This document shows, piece by piece, positions 1-11,718 of a stretch of 64,000 nt of DNA. The number at the start of each line of letters is the position of its first letter. The first letter of the stretch is position 1. This DNA comes from Przewalskia tangutica (taxonomy: Eukaryota; Streptophyta; Magnoliopsida; Solanales; Solanaceae): contig CM056732.1 of NCBI GenBank assembly GCA_029844215.1, positions 47,663,007-47,727,006 of the forward strand, written 5' to 3'. A program made the translations under genes and the position numbers. The notes beneath the pieces were generated by a model. That model had not been told where the DNA came from. It searched no databases and saw nothing but the letters and a program-made list of their open reading frames with translations.

Positions 1-295
1 GAAGTCTTTCCAAATATCAAGACTAGTTGTCTCCTTTGACCTAGTCAAAATTCTCAAGCTACACTTACAAGACTTTAGTCATCCAAGACTTATGGTAAAT
101 GACCATATTGGCCATGCCTAAATTCGACCAAGGCATTACTAAGGAGGGTGACACGTGTCGTCCACCCATTCGACACAATACAACGTTTTCCGAAAATTTC
201 ATAATTCCGACAAATTTTTACAAGTCTCAAATTTTAACACTTGCGAGTTCTTACGTACGTTCTTAAAACATGTCCTGTAAATACGGGGTGTAACA
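1..295 (-). mobile_element. Element 1, 3' LTR (cut by window edge)
   Basis: On the minus strand this LTR starts TGTTACACCCCGTATTTAC at 295 and runs off the left edge. Its sequence repeats at 5516-5807, the matching end of the 5' LTR, so the two are a pair. It contains the G-box GACACGTGTC at 150-159. It is followed on the plus strand by the complement of a polypurine tract. The far LTR end and its target duplication lie outside the window. Confidence 0.85.
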
Positions 296-1489
296 TTCTT
301 CCCCCCTTAGAAACATTCGTCCCCGAATGTTCTTTCGGAGTCAATCCTTATAATTTGCGACATAGTTTCCTTTCACAACCCCGACATACTAATAATGCCA
401 CACATGGCCCTAATACCTCGCACATGCATATTTGTCCATCATAAGCCCAAACGAGATTATCTTTTCGTACTTCCAACTCATACTAGCATACATACATAAC
501 TTCCATACCGATTCTGGCCTCAAATCTTTGGAGTCACTCTATAATACAATATTCGACGATTTCCGGCCACGACTGGTTAGGTGGAACGCCCACGAACCCA
601 GAAACAATTAACTAGACTTGGGCCTTGCGCCTGCGTGACCTCGCCACGAGCGAACTACTACCAACTGATCCCACTCCATTCCAGGCCATGGGGAGACCCG
701 TAACAGGTCCTCAACCCTACTCAGCGTCGCACTTAACTCCTATTCTTGGTCTATAATAAATCTTTCTACCCGAGAAAACCTTGTACATCTAAGGTCTCAG
801 CGGTCAGCGATATTCTTAGGCTCGTAATTTCCATGCTCCAAGCCTACCTTATCATCCTCAGAACGGTACAAAAACTTCTCATAATACCATAACCATGTTG
901 TCTCGATCACAACAACCATTGCTTACTCTATACAGACTTCATCCGTACAATTATCTTAAGCTTACTACGCAGCTTAATCTATTAACATGACATTCCGTTA
1001 GGTTCCTTAACATGGCTTCTGGGTTCACTACCCTATCGCATACTCATCTTTTCCCAATTATCTCAAAATAAAACACAAAACCTTGTCGAGAATTCATTAA
1101 CTATTCCATACCTTCCTGTGATCTAGTTAGTCTTTACCAATCTCGAAATCTAAAATCATTCTAGGCAACACGCCCGACCTCATACATAACTCCGTATAGA
1201 TGTATGTCACAATACCAACTATACTATAATCATTACCAACCCGATACGCAATCCACATAGTCCTTCCCGGTCATCGCCTTTCTCGTAGTCGCAATCAACA
1301 TAACTCGTTAGGGAGGGACGACCTAACAACACAGCCTATCGCACGATCTCTGAGTGAGAAGAATGAAACCAATCCTAAATGTCCGCAGCCTCCTCGATTA
1401 TAGATGGTGCACAACACACCGATAATCAAGACTCTACTAGACACGGTCTGTAGACACTTTCCGAGGACTAACTGCTCTGATACCACTTT
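296..1489 (-). mobile_element. Element 1 internal region, pol-less
   Basis: Only 1,194 bases separate the two LTRs. The 3' side has a polypurine tract (complement TTCTTCCCCCCTTAG, 296-310) and an AACATTCG/CGAATGTT hairpin at 312-331. The 5' side has an intact initiator-Met-type primer site, the complement of TGGTATCAGAGCAG, just below 1489. I see no gag, protease, RT or integrase motif on either strand. It resembles the non-coding 3' part of Elements 5 and 7 (the segment with the aacttgggcc stretch near 610-620). The element must have relied on proteins supplied in trans, like a LARD, or has suffered a large internal deletion. Confidence 0.75.
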
Positions 1490-2399
1490 TGTCACGACTG
1501 ACTCGCTCGTGGATCGTGCCCTACCCGGCACCCTTGTAAACATCGAGATAATCAGCGGAACATACATGAAACTTATAAAATAAAACAACAGAAATACAAC
1601 AGGTTAGCCGATAGGGCTACCTTCCTGGACATATATATATATAACCGAAGCAGTTGCCTCATTTCTTTACAAACAAACCCACAATATGTGACTACAGACC
1701 TCTAAGAATTTTAACATAACAATCGTGGACAGGCCCCGCCATTCGAATATACATGGTCTTCTACCTCGGGAAAACCGCACAAGAGCTAGGCCTCCTGAGC
1801 AAATAGTGCTTTCAAAATCGAACCGAGATCCTAAGAGCAAGGATCACCAACCTGGTACCTAAAACTGCGGGCATTTAACGCAGACTCGGCGGGGTCGATA
1901 ACAAAATTTAATATGGAATGTAAATAACGTGCGAAATGTGATCATAATCGAACAAAAGAATGACAGGACAAGTATAAGAAGTACATACTGATCCTGCCGT
2001 GTCATAACCACTTATGAACTTAATCGTAGCTTATTATCTTTTCCCATTTTCAATAAAAGTTATAGTCACACTTTATGCACATGATTAGGAAAATCATTAA
2101 GTTCATTACCATATAACTTACTTATCTTTCATAACACAATCCGCTTTTTATGGAGGGACGATATACTACCCTACCAATCCAGACGCGATCAAGTCACACA
2201 AAATAGCAAAGTGGCCGTGGAATCCCCCATCACTGCCGACAGCTATAAGTGTCAAATAGAACCATGTGACGCGCCCGTGGCATCCCACCTCACCGCGCGC
2301 ATACATACACAATACATATATATATCTCCCGCCTGGAATCCCACATCACTGCGGCGACTATAAGTGTAAATATAACCATGGGTCTCACGCCATAATATC

Positions 2400-2710
2400 A
2401 ATCAAAGCGGTGGTATAACGCCTTGGGGTTACCCTCATTTATACTCTTACCGGAGCAGTGGGTAAAGCAGTGGTATAGCGTCTTGGGGTTTACCCTCACT
2501 TATACTCTTACCGGAGAAGGTGGTACAACGTCTGGGCTTGCTCTCATTTATACTCTTACCCTATCTCAACCGGCCAGACAAACAACACATAAAGGTGTGG
2601 TACAAATGCTGGGGTTTACCTCACTTATACTCTACCCGGAGAAGGTACATGGCCTTGGGGCTTGCCCCTCATTTATACTCTTACCCTATCTCGACCGACC
2701 ATCAAACAAG
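2400..2710. repeat. CTTGGGG...TATACTCTTACC tandem repeat in LTR
   Basis: About five degenerate units of roughly 60-65 bases share the core TCATTTATACTCTTACC preceded by CTTGGGG. The same block recurs in the solo LTR of Element 8 (53320-53640), so it is a family character of these LTRs. Short open frames across it simply echo the repeat. Confidence 0.7.
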
Positions 2711-2890
2711 ACATAAGCACTACTATGTCTTTTATAAAAATCCGGGAATTTAACCCAAGTACTACAAATAACGGAAGCATACCCGTGGAATCCCACATCA
2801 CTGTCGGTACGTCCAAGTAACTTACAACAAGACAGCCGGCCTTCCAACCGAGAGTCGCGGCAACATAATCAAACATAATACTTGTACTCA

Positions 2891-3466
2891 AAGGCTATCA
2901 CCAGCACACATAGGTTAATTCTCAATTAACCAAGCCAAAGTACTTATCAAGGCACAAATAGAATAGTTCTCATTTAACAAGCCAAAGTACTTATCAGGCG
3001 CAAATAGAATAATTCTCATTTAACAAGCCAAAGTACTTATCAAGGCGCACTTAGACAAATTCTCAATTTATCAAGCCAAAGTACTAATCAAGGAACACTT
3101 AGACAAATTCTCAATTTATCAAGCCAAAGTACTAATCAGGGCGCAAATAGAATAATTCTCATTTAACAAGCCAAAGTACTAATCAGGGCACACTTAGACA
3201 AATTCTCAATTTATCAAGCCAAAGTACTAATCAGGGCGCAAATAGAATAATTCTCATTTAACAAGCCAAAGTACTAATCAGGGCGCAAATAGAATAATTC
3301 TCATTTAACAAGCCAAAGTACTAATCAAGGCACACTTAGACAAATTCTCAATTTATCAAGCCAAAGTACTAATCAAGGCACACTTAGACAAATTCTCAAT
3401 TTATCAAGCCAAAGTACTATCAAGGCATCACATAGAATTATTCTCAATTAAACAGGTCAAAGTACT
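2891..3466. repeat. 47-bp tandem array, 12 copies (Element 1)
   Basis: Twelve units of about 46-48 bases are marked by the phrase CAAGCCAAAGTACT followed by AATCAGGGCGCAAATAG or a variant. Two unit types (TTTATCAAG and TTTAACAAG) alternate irregularly, which indicates local duplication and conversion. Related arrays occur in all three LTRs of Element 7 (12 copies each) and in Element 8 (8 copies). Confidence 0.9.
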
Positions 3467-3720
3467 ACGTACGTACATTCTTTTCAAAAGACTCCTTTCC
3501 AAATAAAACTTCCCCGATACTAACAACCGTAGTATCAAGTCCTATTCACCTTTCAAGACAAGTCACAATACCTTTTTAGAACTACAATTACCGGATTCTA
3601 AATCAAGTGACTTCTTTATTAAAAACCTTAAGCAATTGGTACCTTTAAAACAATTTGCCCTTCCTTAATACAAGTTATTTCTTTGATTACTTCATTAGAG
3701 AAAACCATTCTCTTAACCTT

Positions 3721-3772
3721 CCATAAAGCCGTTATAACCAACTTCCCATAAAGCCGTTATAACCCTTTATGG
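3721..3772 (-). promoter_or_regulatory. Paired CCATAAAGCCGTTATAAC motif (Element 1)
   Basis: Two direct copies of CATAAAGCCGTTATAAC lie about 27 bases apart, followed by a third partial CTTTATGG. The pair recurs in LTRs of Elements 1, 2 and 4-8. The CCGTTA core fits the MYB consensus CNGTTR. A regulatory role is inferred from conservation only. Confidence 0.5.
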
Positions 3773-5663
3773 TTTAGACCAACACGTTCCTTTTATAACC
3801 ACGAGACTTCTACTTTTTGAAACCAAGTATTATATACTTTCAAATCAATTCTCTTAACCTTCAAAAATACAATTAGTCTCTTATCCTTTAGAAAACAAGT
3901 GACTCATTTTATTACAAAACCTTAGGCAATTGATGCCTTAAAATCAAATTGCCTTTTCACTAAAGTCAAGTCATTTGTCTTTCCATAAAGCAAATATAAC
4001 CAATTCCCTATAAAGTCGTTATATTCACTTTATACCTTAGCCAAATACAATTTCCTATCCAAGGGACTTATACGTTCAAAACGGAACAAGTATCACATAC
4101 TTTAAAACTCTTCGAGTCCCTTAACTTTAATACAACATTAGACATCCTTAATACTTTCAAAGAAGTGAGTTAATCTCCTAACTCACCCGGCTTGGCTATT
4201 CATAAAACTAGTAAGGGATATCAAGGGGTTGTACGTCTACCGTACCACATACGTGCAACAAGTCATGCTCAAAGATAGGAAAAGTTCTACATACAGTAAA
4301 TCACACAACTACCTCTTAACTTCTAAGAGTAGAAGGAAACATGAAATGATACCACAAGTATATTCCATACATATAATCATGCCAAAGGAAGGAAGAGGTT
4401 CACATACCTCGCGACGATTATCGACAAGTAGCAAAATGATCCAAAGTACTTCAATCTTGATAGCTAATCCATCCTTCAAGTAGGATACACTATACTTAGT
4501 ACTTCAACCTATAATGGTCACCATACGTCCATTAACCTCTTATTTCAAACGTAGAATATTCTAAGTGCTAAGTCACTAAATTCTACTAAAATCTGACAAA
4601 GACCTCCTTTGTTTCTACTTACTTTGCCACCTTTTTCAAGGCCGAATACAATAACCAAACACGCCACATTTAAGGCCCAATCAAAGTAATCAACAATAGG
4701 GGATTACACACCTACTAGACGTGTAAAATTCCGCCCCACAACGATATCAAATTAAAACAACTTACTAGGCCAATTCGGCTAACTTGAAGTACTACAACAT
4801 CAATTCTTATCCAACGTCCATTTCAATCCAAGTTATTAGCCTAACATGATATCAAGTCGCAAACGATTATAACTACTATAATCTCCAAGTAATCAACATG
4901 CGACGATTCTAATAAACGACCAAATGTGATCCAACTTAACATGACTTACATTACATTTCGGATTTAAGCTACAAGTAATCCATAATACTTATAAACTTCA
5001 ACTTAACAACTTTATGCAAGCAACATGTAAAGCTAACAACAACAATATAATTATATAATCTTGTAACACTTTAAAAGACAAGATTATACCTCAACAACTC
5101 TTAATCCAACTCCAATCCGAAATCGCTCCTTAGAAGATTAGAACTTCTCCAAGACACTTCAATCCGCTTGTTGAGACCCTTAGAACAACATCAACAATTG
5201 TCCTTCAACTCTCCAAACAAAACCTAGAAAGACAACTAGGTTTTCGTTTTGCGACTAACCCGTAAACTATCTTTTTCCAAGATTTTTCTATTGAGATATG
5301 CTTACACTACCCTCAAGAACCTTGGTTTAAAGTGTGGAGTTGAATGAACAAGAAATGAAATTTTTTCCCCTTCTTCCTAAGGTGAACCCGAGAGCTCACA
5401 ATTGAGTTCTTCAATATTTTCAAGAAATATGGCTAAGTGTTGGCTCTCTCTTGCTACTAGTAGTGTAATAAAGGGTCATGGAGGGACAAGATGCAACCAT
5501 TTGGGTGGCTAGGATGAAGTCTTTCCAAATATCAAGACTAGTTGTCTCCTTTGACCTAGTCAAAATTCTCAAGCTACACTTACAAGACTTTAGTCATCCA
5601 AGACGTATGGTAAATGACCATATATCGCCATGCCTAAATTCGACCAAGGCATTACTAAGGGGT

Positions 5664-5673
5664 GACACGTGTC
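5664..5673 (-). promoter_or_regulatory. G-box/ABRE-like dyad GACACGTGTC, U3 of Element 1
   Basis: The perfect 10-base palindrome GACACGTGTC sits within GGTGACACGTGTCGCCC. The left LTR copy is at 150-159. Its position about 140 bases inside the U3 end matches the equivalent dyads in Elements 2 and 4-8. CACGTG is the bZIP/bHLH G-box core; activity is inferred. Confidence 0.55.
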
Positions 5674-5807
5674 GCCCACCCATTCGACACAATACAACGT
5701 TTTCCGAAAATTTCATAATTCCGACAAATTTTTACAAGTCTCAAATTTTAACACTCATGAAGTTCTTACGTGACGCTCTAAAACATGTCTGTAAATACGG
5801 TGTAACA

Positions 5808-5916
5808 AATCGCTTTCTCATTCATATTATTTTATGTCTTGTTTTATATTCACTGACACTCGATGTTGTACTAGTGGTGCCCGGTAAGGCACTACCACGC
5901 CCGGTTCGTCGTGACA
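5808..5916 (+). mobile_element. Element 2, 5' LTR remnant
   Basis: These 109 bases match the last part of the Element 2 3' LTR (from about 11600, TTTCTCATTCATATTATTT, to the GTCGTGACA end). Element 1 is inserted at its left edge, so the rest of this LTR lies left of the window. A primer site follows at 5921 (TGGTATC). Confidence 0.8.
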
Positions 5917-5920
5917 AAAG

Positions 5921-5932
5921 TGGTATCGTGAG
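5921..5932 (+). promoter_or_regulatory. Primer binding site, Element 2
   Basis: TGGTATCGTGAG begins four bases after the LTR end. It resembles the initiator tRNA-Met site TGGTATCAGAGC, with the CAG altered. The same CAG/CTG position is altered in four other primer sites in this window. Confidence 0.6.
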
Positions 5933-6114
5933 CTTAATCCTCGGAAAGTGTCTACAGACCGTATCTAGTAGAGTCTTGATTATCGGTGTTGTGCACCACA
6001 CCAATAATCGTGAGGCTATAGGATATTTAGGATTGGTTTCCATTCTTCTCACTCGAGATCGTGCAGAGTCGCGTTATAAGTTGGACCCTATAACGTATTT
6101 CTTTCCTTACCGTT

Positions 6115-6985
6115 ATGCCTCCGCAAGGCAACCCGCCTGGGCAAGGCAATGAGGAGCCGCGAGTAGAGCACGAGGTTACGAGGCACATGCCCAATCATCA
6201 CCTAAGTGGTGCTTCATTCAGGAGTTCTCACGCCACCACCGAGTTTAGCTGCAGTAGCGATTTCTCGCGCCATGATATTCTGGACCTTCGCCCACGGCGA
6301 ACAGAGAATATAGATTGCAAAGAGACGACTCGTTACTAGCTAGGATTTAAGCTACCGTAGGGTATATGATGTACCGATTTATCGCGCCTTGATGAATATC
6401 AAAGAGAAGGTTGTGTAAGAATAGCTCTTCGGACATGATGAGCATGGCTGCGACGGGCTTATGCGCAGCAGTCGAGAGACGTAGAGATCGCAGATTAATC
6501 GGGCGAGAAGAGGGCCCGACGGCAGGATCCTTTGGTAACTTTGAGGCGAACCACCTCAAATAGATTAGATATGCACCTCCACCGCGCAGCAGTGGTCCTC
6601 CACAGGTTCGTGGACGCTCGAGTATGCGGAGTTGGTCAGAGCTCCAGGGCTTCTGGTTCACAGATACACGTAGGTTCCAAACACCGATTCATTGTTTCCT
6701 CAAGATTCACAAGGTGTGCGCCATCCCGGAATGTCGTCTTTTTGTTGGTACTTGTTTTACCTGCGGCAGTCAGGACCATGTGTCGAAAGGGTATCCTAGT
6801 AGGAGGGATGCAAGTAGGAGGACTCAGCCTACCATATCGCTGGATTCAGAGTTCGGGAGGAAGGGTGTTAGCTGCAGAGGCCACCCCACCCTGTGGCCGT
6901 TGTGGTAAGTGTCATTGTGGAGTGTCATACTTCTTCGACACTTGTTTTGCATACGCCAGTGGCAGATTGATTAGAACGACAGAGG
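6115..6985 (+). pseudogene. gag: Element 2 gag remnant
   Basis: The frame opening at 6115 (MPPQGNPPGQGNEEPR) is a degraded version of the gag start seen in Element 4 at 14889. Frames then shift repeatedly. A zinc-knuckle remnant reads CFTCGSQDHVSKGYPS (within 6624-6908): it keeps C-X2-C-X4-H but the last Cys is lost. Gag forms the particle and packages RNA through this knuckle. No uninterrupted frame exists, so it cannot make a working Gag. The remnant is far shorter than a full gag, and the part between about 6340 and 6700 has lost recognisable capsid sequence. Confidence 0.65.
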
Positions 6986-6999
6986 GAAGCAAGCGAGAT

Positions 7000-7730
7000 A
7001 CAGTATATCCTTAACCTCAGAGATTTGTACGCAGTGATAAGATGAGTATATCTTAAGTGTTATGTCTGGATAACATAGTGTTAATTGTGATTAGAAATCA
7101 TGATTAGTTAAAGGGTAAGATTGGGGATAGGAAAGTGTGAGCCTTAGAGCTTTATACATGGAGACCTTAGAGGTAAGGTCATCTCGAGTAGAAGATTTAT
7201 ATTTTTATGTTTGACCCTTATCGGAGTGCATAGTACACGTGAGATATGTTTGTGTGATAAGTCCTTGAGTGGTATGAAATGAAAGAGGGTAGTTGAGGTA
7301 AGAAGACCGCTAGGTTTTCGTGACTTGATTGTGAGATTGTTCCGGATCAGGGAACAAGAGTTTGGCACGATAATGGTCGGGTTGAGGACCGACGCGGTCA
7401 ACCCGCGCCTGCTTGGTGCGGTCAGATTGTGGTGGTCCCGCCAGTGGTGGGGTCACGAGGTGTTAGGCCCATGTTTAGTTAACCATCGACGAGTTCGTGG
7501 ATGCTCGACCGATGGTCGGACGATGAGGTCACCATCTTGTCTCCTAGTCATGACCGCTTACTCGGCAGAGGTTATGCGAGATGTTATATCGAAGGTTGTA
7601 AGGTCGCACGAGGTGCCTACTTTCACCTTATGACAGCAGCCTGGAGCCATTACCGCTTTTTCTCGAAGTATTACAGCAGGTTAGAAACTCAAAGTGAGTC
7701 TCGATTGCATTCACCCTCGGTTTGTTTTGA
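7000..7730 (+). mobile_element. Element 2 internal, unrecognised stretch
   Basis: Between the gag remnant and the integrase remnant, where protease, RT and RNase H would lie, no RT (FIDD-type) or RNase H motif is visible. The spacing (about 0.7 kb against 2 kb or more in Element 4) indicates a large deletion of central pol. Small open frames here (for example 7325-7633) show no family resemblance. Confidence 0.55.
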
Positions 7731-7734
7731 TTTC

Positions 7735-8530
7735 AAAGGTAGCCGTAAGGATTATTCCTCTTGGTTAAGTGTGTATTATAATAGCCATATCGGATTCTGA
7801 TATCGCCTTATGACGCCTTGTAGGGCGGAAGTGTAAGTCACGGCCGATTGGTTCGATGTTGGCAAGGTTCATGGTTGGTTCATACTTGTTTTGCAGTTAT
7901 GGATAGGTGAAGCTTATCCGTAAGAGGTTATTGGCCTCGTAGTCAACAAAAGTCGTGCGGATAATCGGCGACGACGATTGGAGTTCAGGTTGACGGTGGA
8001 TCTTCTTGAAGGTACCACCCCGGAAAGGGTGTGACGAGTTTTGGAAAACAGAGGGAACTTAGCCCGAGTTACTTTGGGCCTTTTCAGATCATTTGGAAAA
8101 TAGGCCAAGTTGCCTATAGGTTAGCATTGCCGTCCGACGTAGAGGCGATGTCCGATCTTTTCGTGTTGCTATGATCGTAAAATATCGAGATCCATCCGCA
8201 GTGTTCCCAGTTAATGATGACCAAGTTGGAGGTAGTAACCCATAGTTTTGGAAACTGAAGCAGTAACAGGAATGTGGTAAGTTATGAGAAAGAGTTCGAG
8301 TGTGCGAGAAGGGTACGACGAGTAAGGGAAGAAACGAGCATATGTTGAGAACATAGATGTGATCATTACTTTTGTGAAGTAAGGGTGCGAAGGAGTATAT
8401 TTTAGACCTCGGTGGGAGTTTTGTGATGTTAGAGGTGATTCCTCGGACTTGGATGTAAGTATTTGCGGTGTTTTCTATGGCCATGTGGCATTGGCAAACC
8501 GTTAAGCTATGAGGAACTTGATCGTTATCT
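7735..8530 (+). pseudogene. pol: Element 2 integrase C-terminus and chromodomain remnant
   Basis: Several frames together show the end of a Ty3/Gypsy integrase. WLSVYYNSHIGF (to 7797) matches the region before the C-terminal domain. RPIGWFDVGKV follows near 7840. NKSRADNRRRRLEFRLTVD and RVLENRGNLARVTLGLFRS occupy about 7945-8090, typical of the GPY/F module. YRLALPSDVEA at about 8115 begins the chromodomain-like tail. The catalytic DDE core is missing. Frameshifts and stops make it a pseudogene. The chromodomain supports assignment to the chromovirus branch. Confidence 0.7.
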
Positions 8531-8541
8531 GCTTCGGTAGG

Positions 8542-8574
8542 AACATTCGTGACGAATGTTTCTAAGGAGGAGAA
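8542..8574 (+). promoter_or_regulatory. Hairpin plus polypurine tract, Element 2
   Basis: AACATTCG/CGAATGTT (8542-8560, loop TGA) is followed by AAGGAGGAGAA (8564-8574), directly before the 3' LTR start. The purine run primes plus-strand DNA synthesis in LTR elements. The hairpin beside it is conserved in Elements 1, 4, 5 and 7. Confidence 0.65.
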
Positions 8575-11500
8575 TGTTATACCCCATATTTCTGTAGTAT
8601 GTACGTGAGGCGACGATAAAAGTTTAAGCCTTAAGTTAGGCAAGGACCAAAAATTTTGTGCACAACCCCCGAAAGGAATCGTTGACTAAACGCTTTACAA
8701 AACTTGCGAAGGGAAAATTCGCTATGTCATTTATAATTTTTATGGATTTTTCCGAGAGATGAAATATTTTGGACCAACGAGAGGCGACACTTGTCACCCT
8801 CTAATCGCGGATTCTTGGGCGCCAATCGACGAATCAAGCTCGAGTTGGTAGGATATTTTTGTGTGGTAGATGGATAAGGTGGGACCCACACACTTGTCCA
8901 AATCCTCACCCTACACTTGCCCACCACTTGTCTTGATCTTGGCCATTGGTTGGCCTATAAATACCCCTTAGTCAAGACTTCTTCATCCACAAATTGTTTC
9001 TAAGTCTTGAAAATCCTCCCCTCTTGTAAGCTCTCGCCCAAAGAAGCCTCCTCCCCTTTGAGTGCCCTCGCCGAGACACACACCCCCTACCTCGAGTTGT
9101 CTCAGAAATACACCCCCTTGGTAGAAAAGTATTCTCCAAGTATCACATTATTCCAAAATACTCGCCCAAATACCTTGTAGTATTCCAAGGTTACCCCTAT
9201 ACTAAAAGCCCGTAAATACTATTATACTTCCTTCACTACAAAACGAAACCCTAAGGAAAATCTTCATAGTCGGTTGAAGTATTAAGAAGAAGTTGCGTAG
9301 ACTTCTAAGGGTTGTTTGGAGCGGTTGAGCGCCTGAGTAGGAGCTAAACGTTGCTCAGATCGACATTAAAACTTGGATAATTTTGGGCTTATCGAGGTAA
9401 ATACTGACCTTCTATCAGAATTGGAAATTACATATTGTAGTTGTATAAAAATGAATATAAGATTCATAGAAGGATATTACTGTAAGAGAATTGAATCAGA
9501 ATCACATCAAGAATATTAAAGAAGAGGATTAAAATCAGATTTACATAGATCAGTATTTACAAGAGACTTGTGTAGCTTAACGGGTGGAAGTCGCCCGATT
9601 TTTCCGTAGAATAGAGAAGCCTCTCGCTAGAATGTTCTACTGAGTAGTCTAGACATTGATAGACTTGTATAACCGTTATAGTCAAGATCGCGAGTTGCAT
9701 GATCTACTTGAAAGGTGGACAAGGCTAGCCGGGTTATAGCCGTGGAGCGTTTTGCTAATTGTCGATAATCGTCGCGAGGTATGTGATTCTTCCTATCCTC
9801 TTGAGCATGATATTTTAAAAGAAAATATATATATAGTACCAGACGACGTGTTAACTGAACGTAGTTTTACGGCAATGTCTTTTGACTTAAGCCTGAATAA
9901 TAAGAATCTTGAAGTATTTCAAAAGAATTAAGAATCATTTTTGAAAGAAGAATAATACTTGGTTTGAAAGCTTAGGAGTTATACTAGCTTTATGGGAAGT
10001 TAGGTATAACGGCTTAAGAGAGATAAAAAGAACGGTTTATTGTTTTTAAGAAGTTAAGAGACTTGATCTTAAAAAGATAAGAGACTTGACTTAATTGAAT
10101 TAATATAAATTTTGTTAAAAAGTGTGAAACCTCATTCGTGAGAAATGAGTACTTGGTTTTTAAAAGGAATAATGTTTTACTGATTTCGAAAATCAGAATA
10201 AGTATCGAACAAACCACTGCAGCGTTAATAAAGGGAAATGTTTTGACTAATTAAGCATTATTAAAACCAGAGAAACCTCCATCCGCATGTGCTAAGATAA
10301 GACAAAATGATATTACATTTCCTAGATCATGGCTGTTTTAATAAGATTGTTATAAACAAGAATAACCTACTCACACCTAAGACATATGTTTCTCAGATTG
10401 TTTTAAAAGAGAATTATATTATTAAAGCTAGGAACTACGAAACCTTTCGAAAATGAGAAACTTGAGCATTTGAAATTAGGCAAACTTGAACGTTTGGAAA
10501 ATAACGTCATTTGAATTTTACCAAGGAAGTGTTTTGGCTTGCTTAAAAGATAGTCACTCTATTTTTATACTACGTATCAGGTGACTTTTGTGAAAGAAAC
10601 GGATCTTTTAAAGAGTTAATGTATGAAGTACTTTGGGTATAAAAACCCGAACTTGTTAACATAAAGTAGAAAGTACCTTGTGTGAATAACTTGATTGTGT
10701 TGGTTTGTGATAGCCTTGTAATACTTTCTTGTTGATTTGATAAGTAAACATGTTAGGATGCTACGTGTGTTAGTATCTTGTGATGTTGTGTAAGGGGTTA
10801 TTCTTGTTGTGCTTACGTTGTTAAACGTTAAGCCCGCTAGATCGTTATTATATCACATACCCTCGACTTGTTATACCGAGGCTTGCCACCCTTGACGCGT
10901 CTATACGCCATGCGGTCTGTGTGACTATGCGAGCAGCAGTATGATCCAGATTGATCATTCCGTGTATTATCCCGATGCGCGGAGGCCTTACGCGGCTCGC
11001 GCGACTATGCATTTATGTGACTATGCGGATCGCGGAGTCCAGATGGTACAGGGTTAGCTACCGACGCGTCTATACGACCATGCGGTCTATGTGACCATGC
11101 GGCCGCGGAAGTCCAGGATTAGGCACGCATAATGATACTATGGGCGATCGCCTGCCACCATTAGCGCCTAGAAAAGACCGCCATCTGATATCTGCTTTAC
11201 TTGTTTGTGTTGTGGCACTACGTGCGCTTTAATCGATTGTATTTACAAATGGTTTTAGACACTTGATTTCATTTCAAGATTTTACGCTTTCACATACTTG
11301 GTACCGTTGATCGACCTCCTGGGCCGTTCATGCCGCAGTAGAGGTACACCGTTGTTGATCCTCGCCATGTGGTCAGTTCAGCGTTTGGGAAGCTCCGTTT
11401 CTCCGGAGGCTTATCAGTGGTATAGTCCCATGTCGTTGTAGGTACTTACATTCAGGTGTATGGTGGGGCCCTGTCCCGCCATTGTTGTCATATCATTATT

Positions 11501-11718
11501 AGAGGTCCAGTAATCGCTGTGGCGAGTTTGTGTGCCGGATGTAATCGTTTCGATTCATGTTTTTATATATATGCCGAAGGGCAACCTTTCTCAGTTAAAC
11601 TGTTTCTCATTCATATTATTTTATGTCTTGTTTTATATTCCGCTGATTACTCTGATGTTGTATCACTAGGGTGCCCGGGGTAAGGCACCAGTCACGGGCC
11701 CGGGTTCGGGTCGTGACA
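8575..11718 (+). mobile_element. Element 2, 3' LTR (3.1 kb)
   Basis: It begins TGTTATACCCCATATTTC after the polypurine tract and ends CGGGTTCGGGTCGTGACA at 11718, 3,144 bases. The U3 dyad is near 8785-8803 (GACACTTGTCACC) and the TATA box TATAAATA is at 8956-8963. A splice-donor-like GAGGTATGTG lies at 9777-9786. The rest is AT-rich leader, with a GC-rich block at 10890-11110 carrying ATGCGGTC-type repeats. It is related to the LTRs of Element 5: both keep TTGTATCACTAGGGTGCCCGG near the end. Confidence 0.85.
8956..8963 (+). promoter_or_regulatory. TATA box, Element 2 3' LTR
   Basis: GGCCTATAAATACCCC is a good plant TATA box about 380 bases into the LTR. The identical context occurs in both LTRs of Element 4 and, on the minus strand, in Element 5. 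It implies a short U3 of about 0.4 kb and a transcribed LTR part of more than 2.5 kb. Confidence 0.6.

Larger units (their letters stand above)
1490..5807 (-). mobile_element. Element 1, 5' LTR (4.3 kb)
   Basis: This LTR runs from TGTTACACC at 5807 to GTCGTGACA at 1490 on the minus strand, 4,318 bases. It abuts the primer site at 1489 and ends inside the LTR of Element 2 at 5807/5808. It holds a short-repeat block (2400-2710), a 47-bp tandem array (2891-3466), the paired MYB-like motif (3721-3772), a splice-donor-like CACATACCTC (4401-4410, minus strand GAGGTATGTG) and a G-box at 5664-5673. The TATA region is weak: only a TTATTACAC-type sequence near 5464-5472. Confidence 0.85.

Noticed and set aside
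2285..2340. TATATATATA stretches as promoters (also 1627, 40462, 41305)
   Set aside because: They are simple AT repeats inside LTR leaders, away from the conserved TATAAATA boxes and U3 dyads.
5478..6152. A 224-residue open frame on the plus strand
   Set aside because: It runs across the junction between the Element 1 LTR end (5807) and Element 2, is antisense to the Element 1 LTR, and has no family resemblance; it is a chance fusion frame.
8089..8643. A 184-residue minus-strand open frame
   Set aside because: It lies antisense to the Element 2 chromodomain remnant and extends into the 3' LTR; no recognisable domain.
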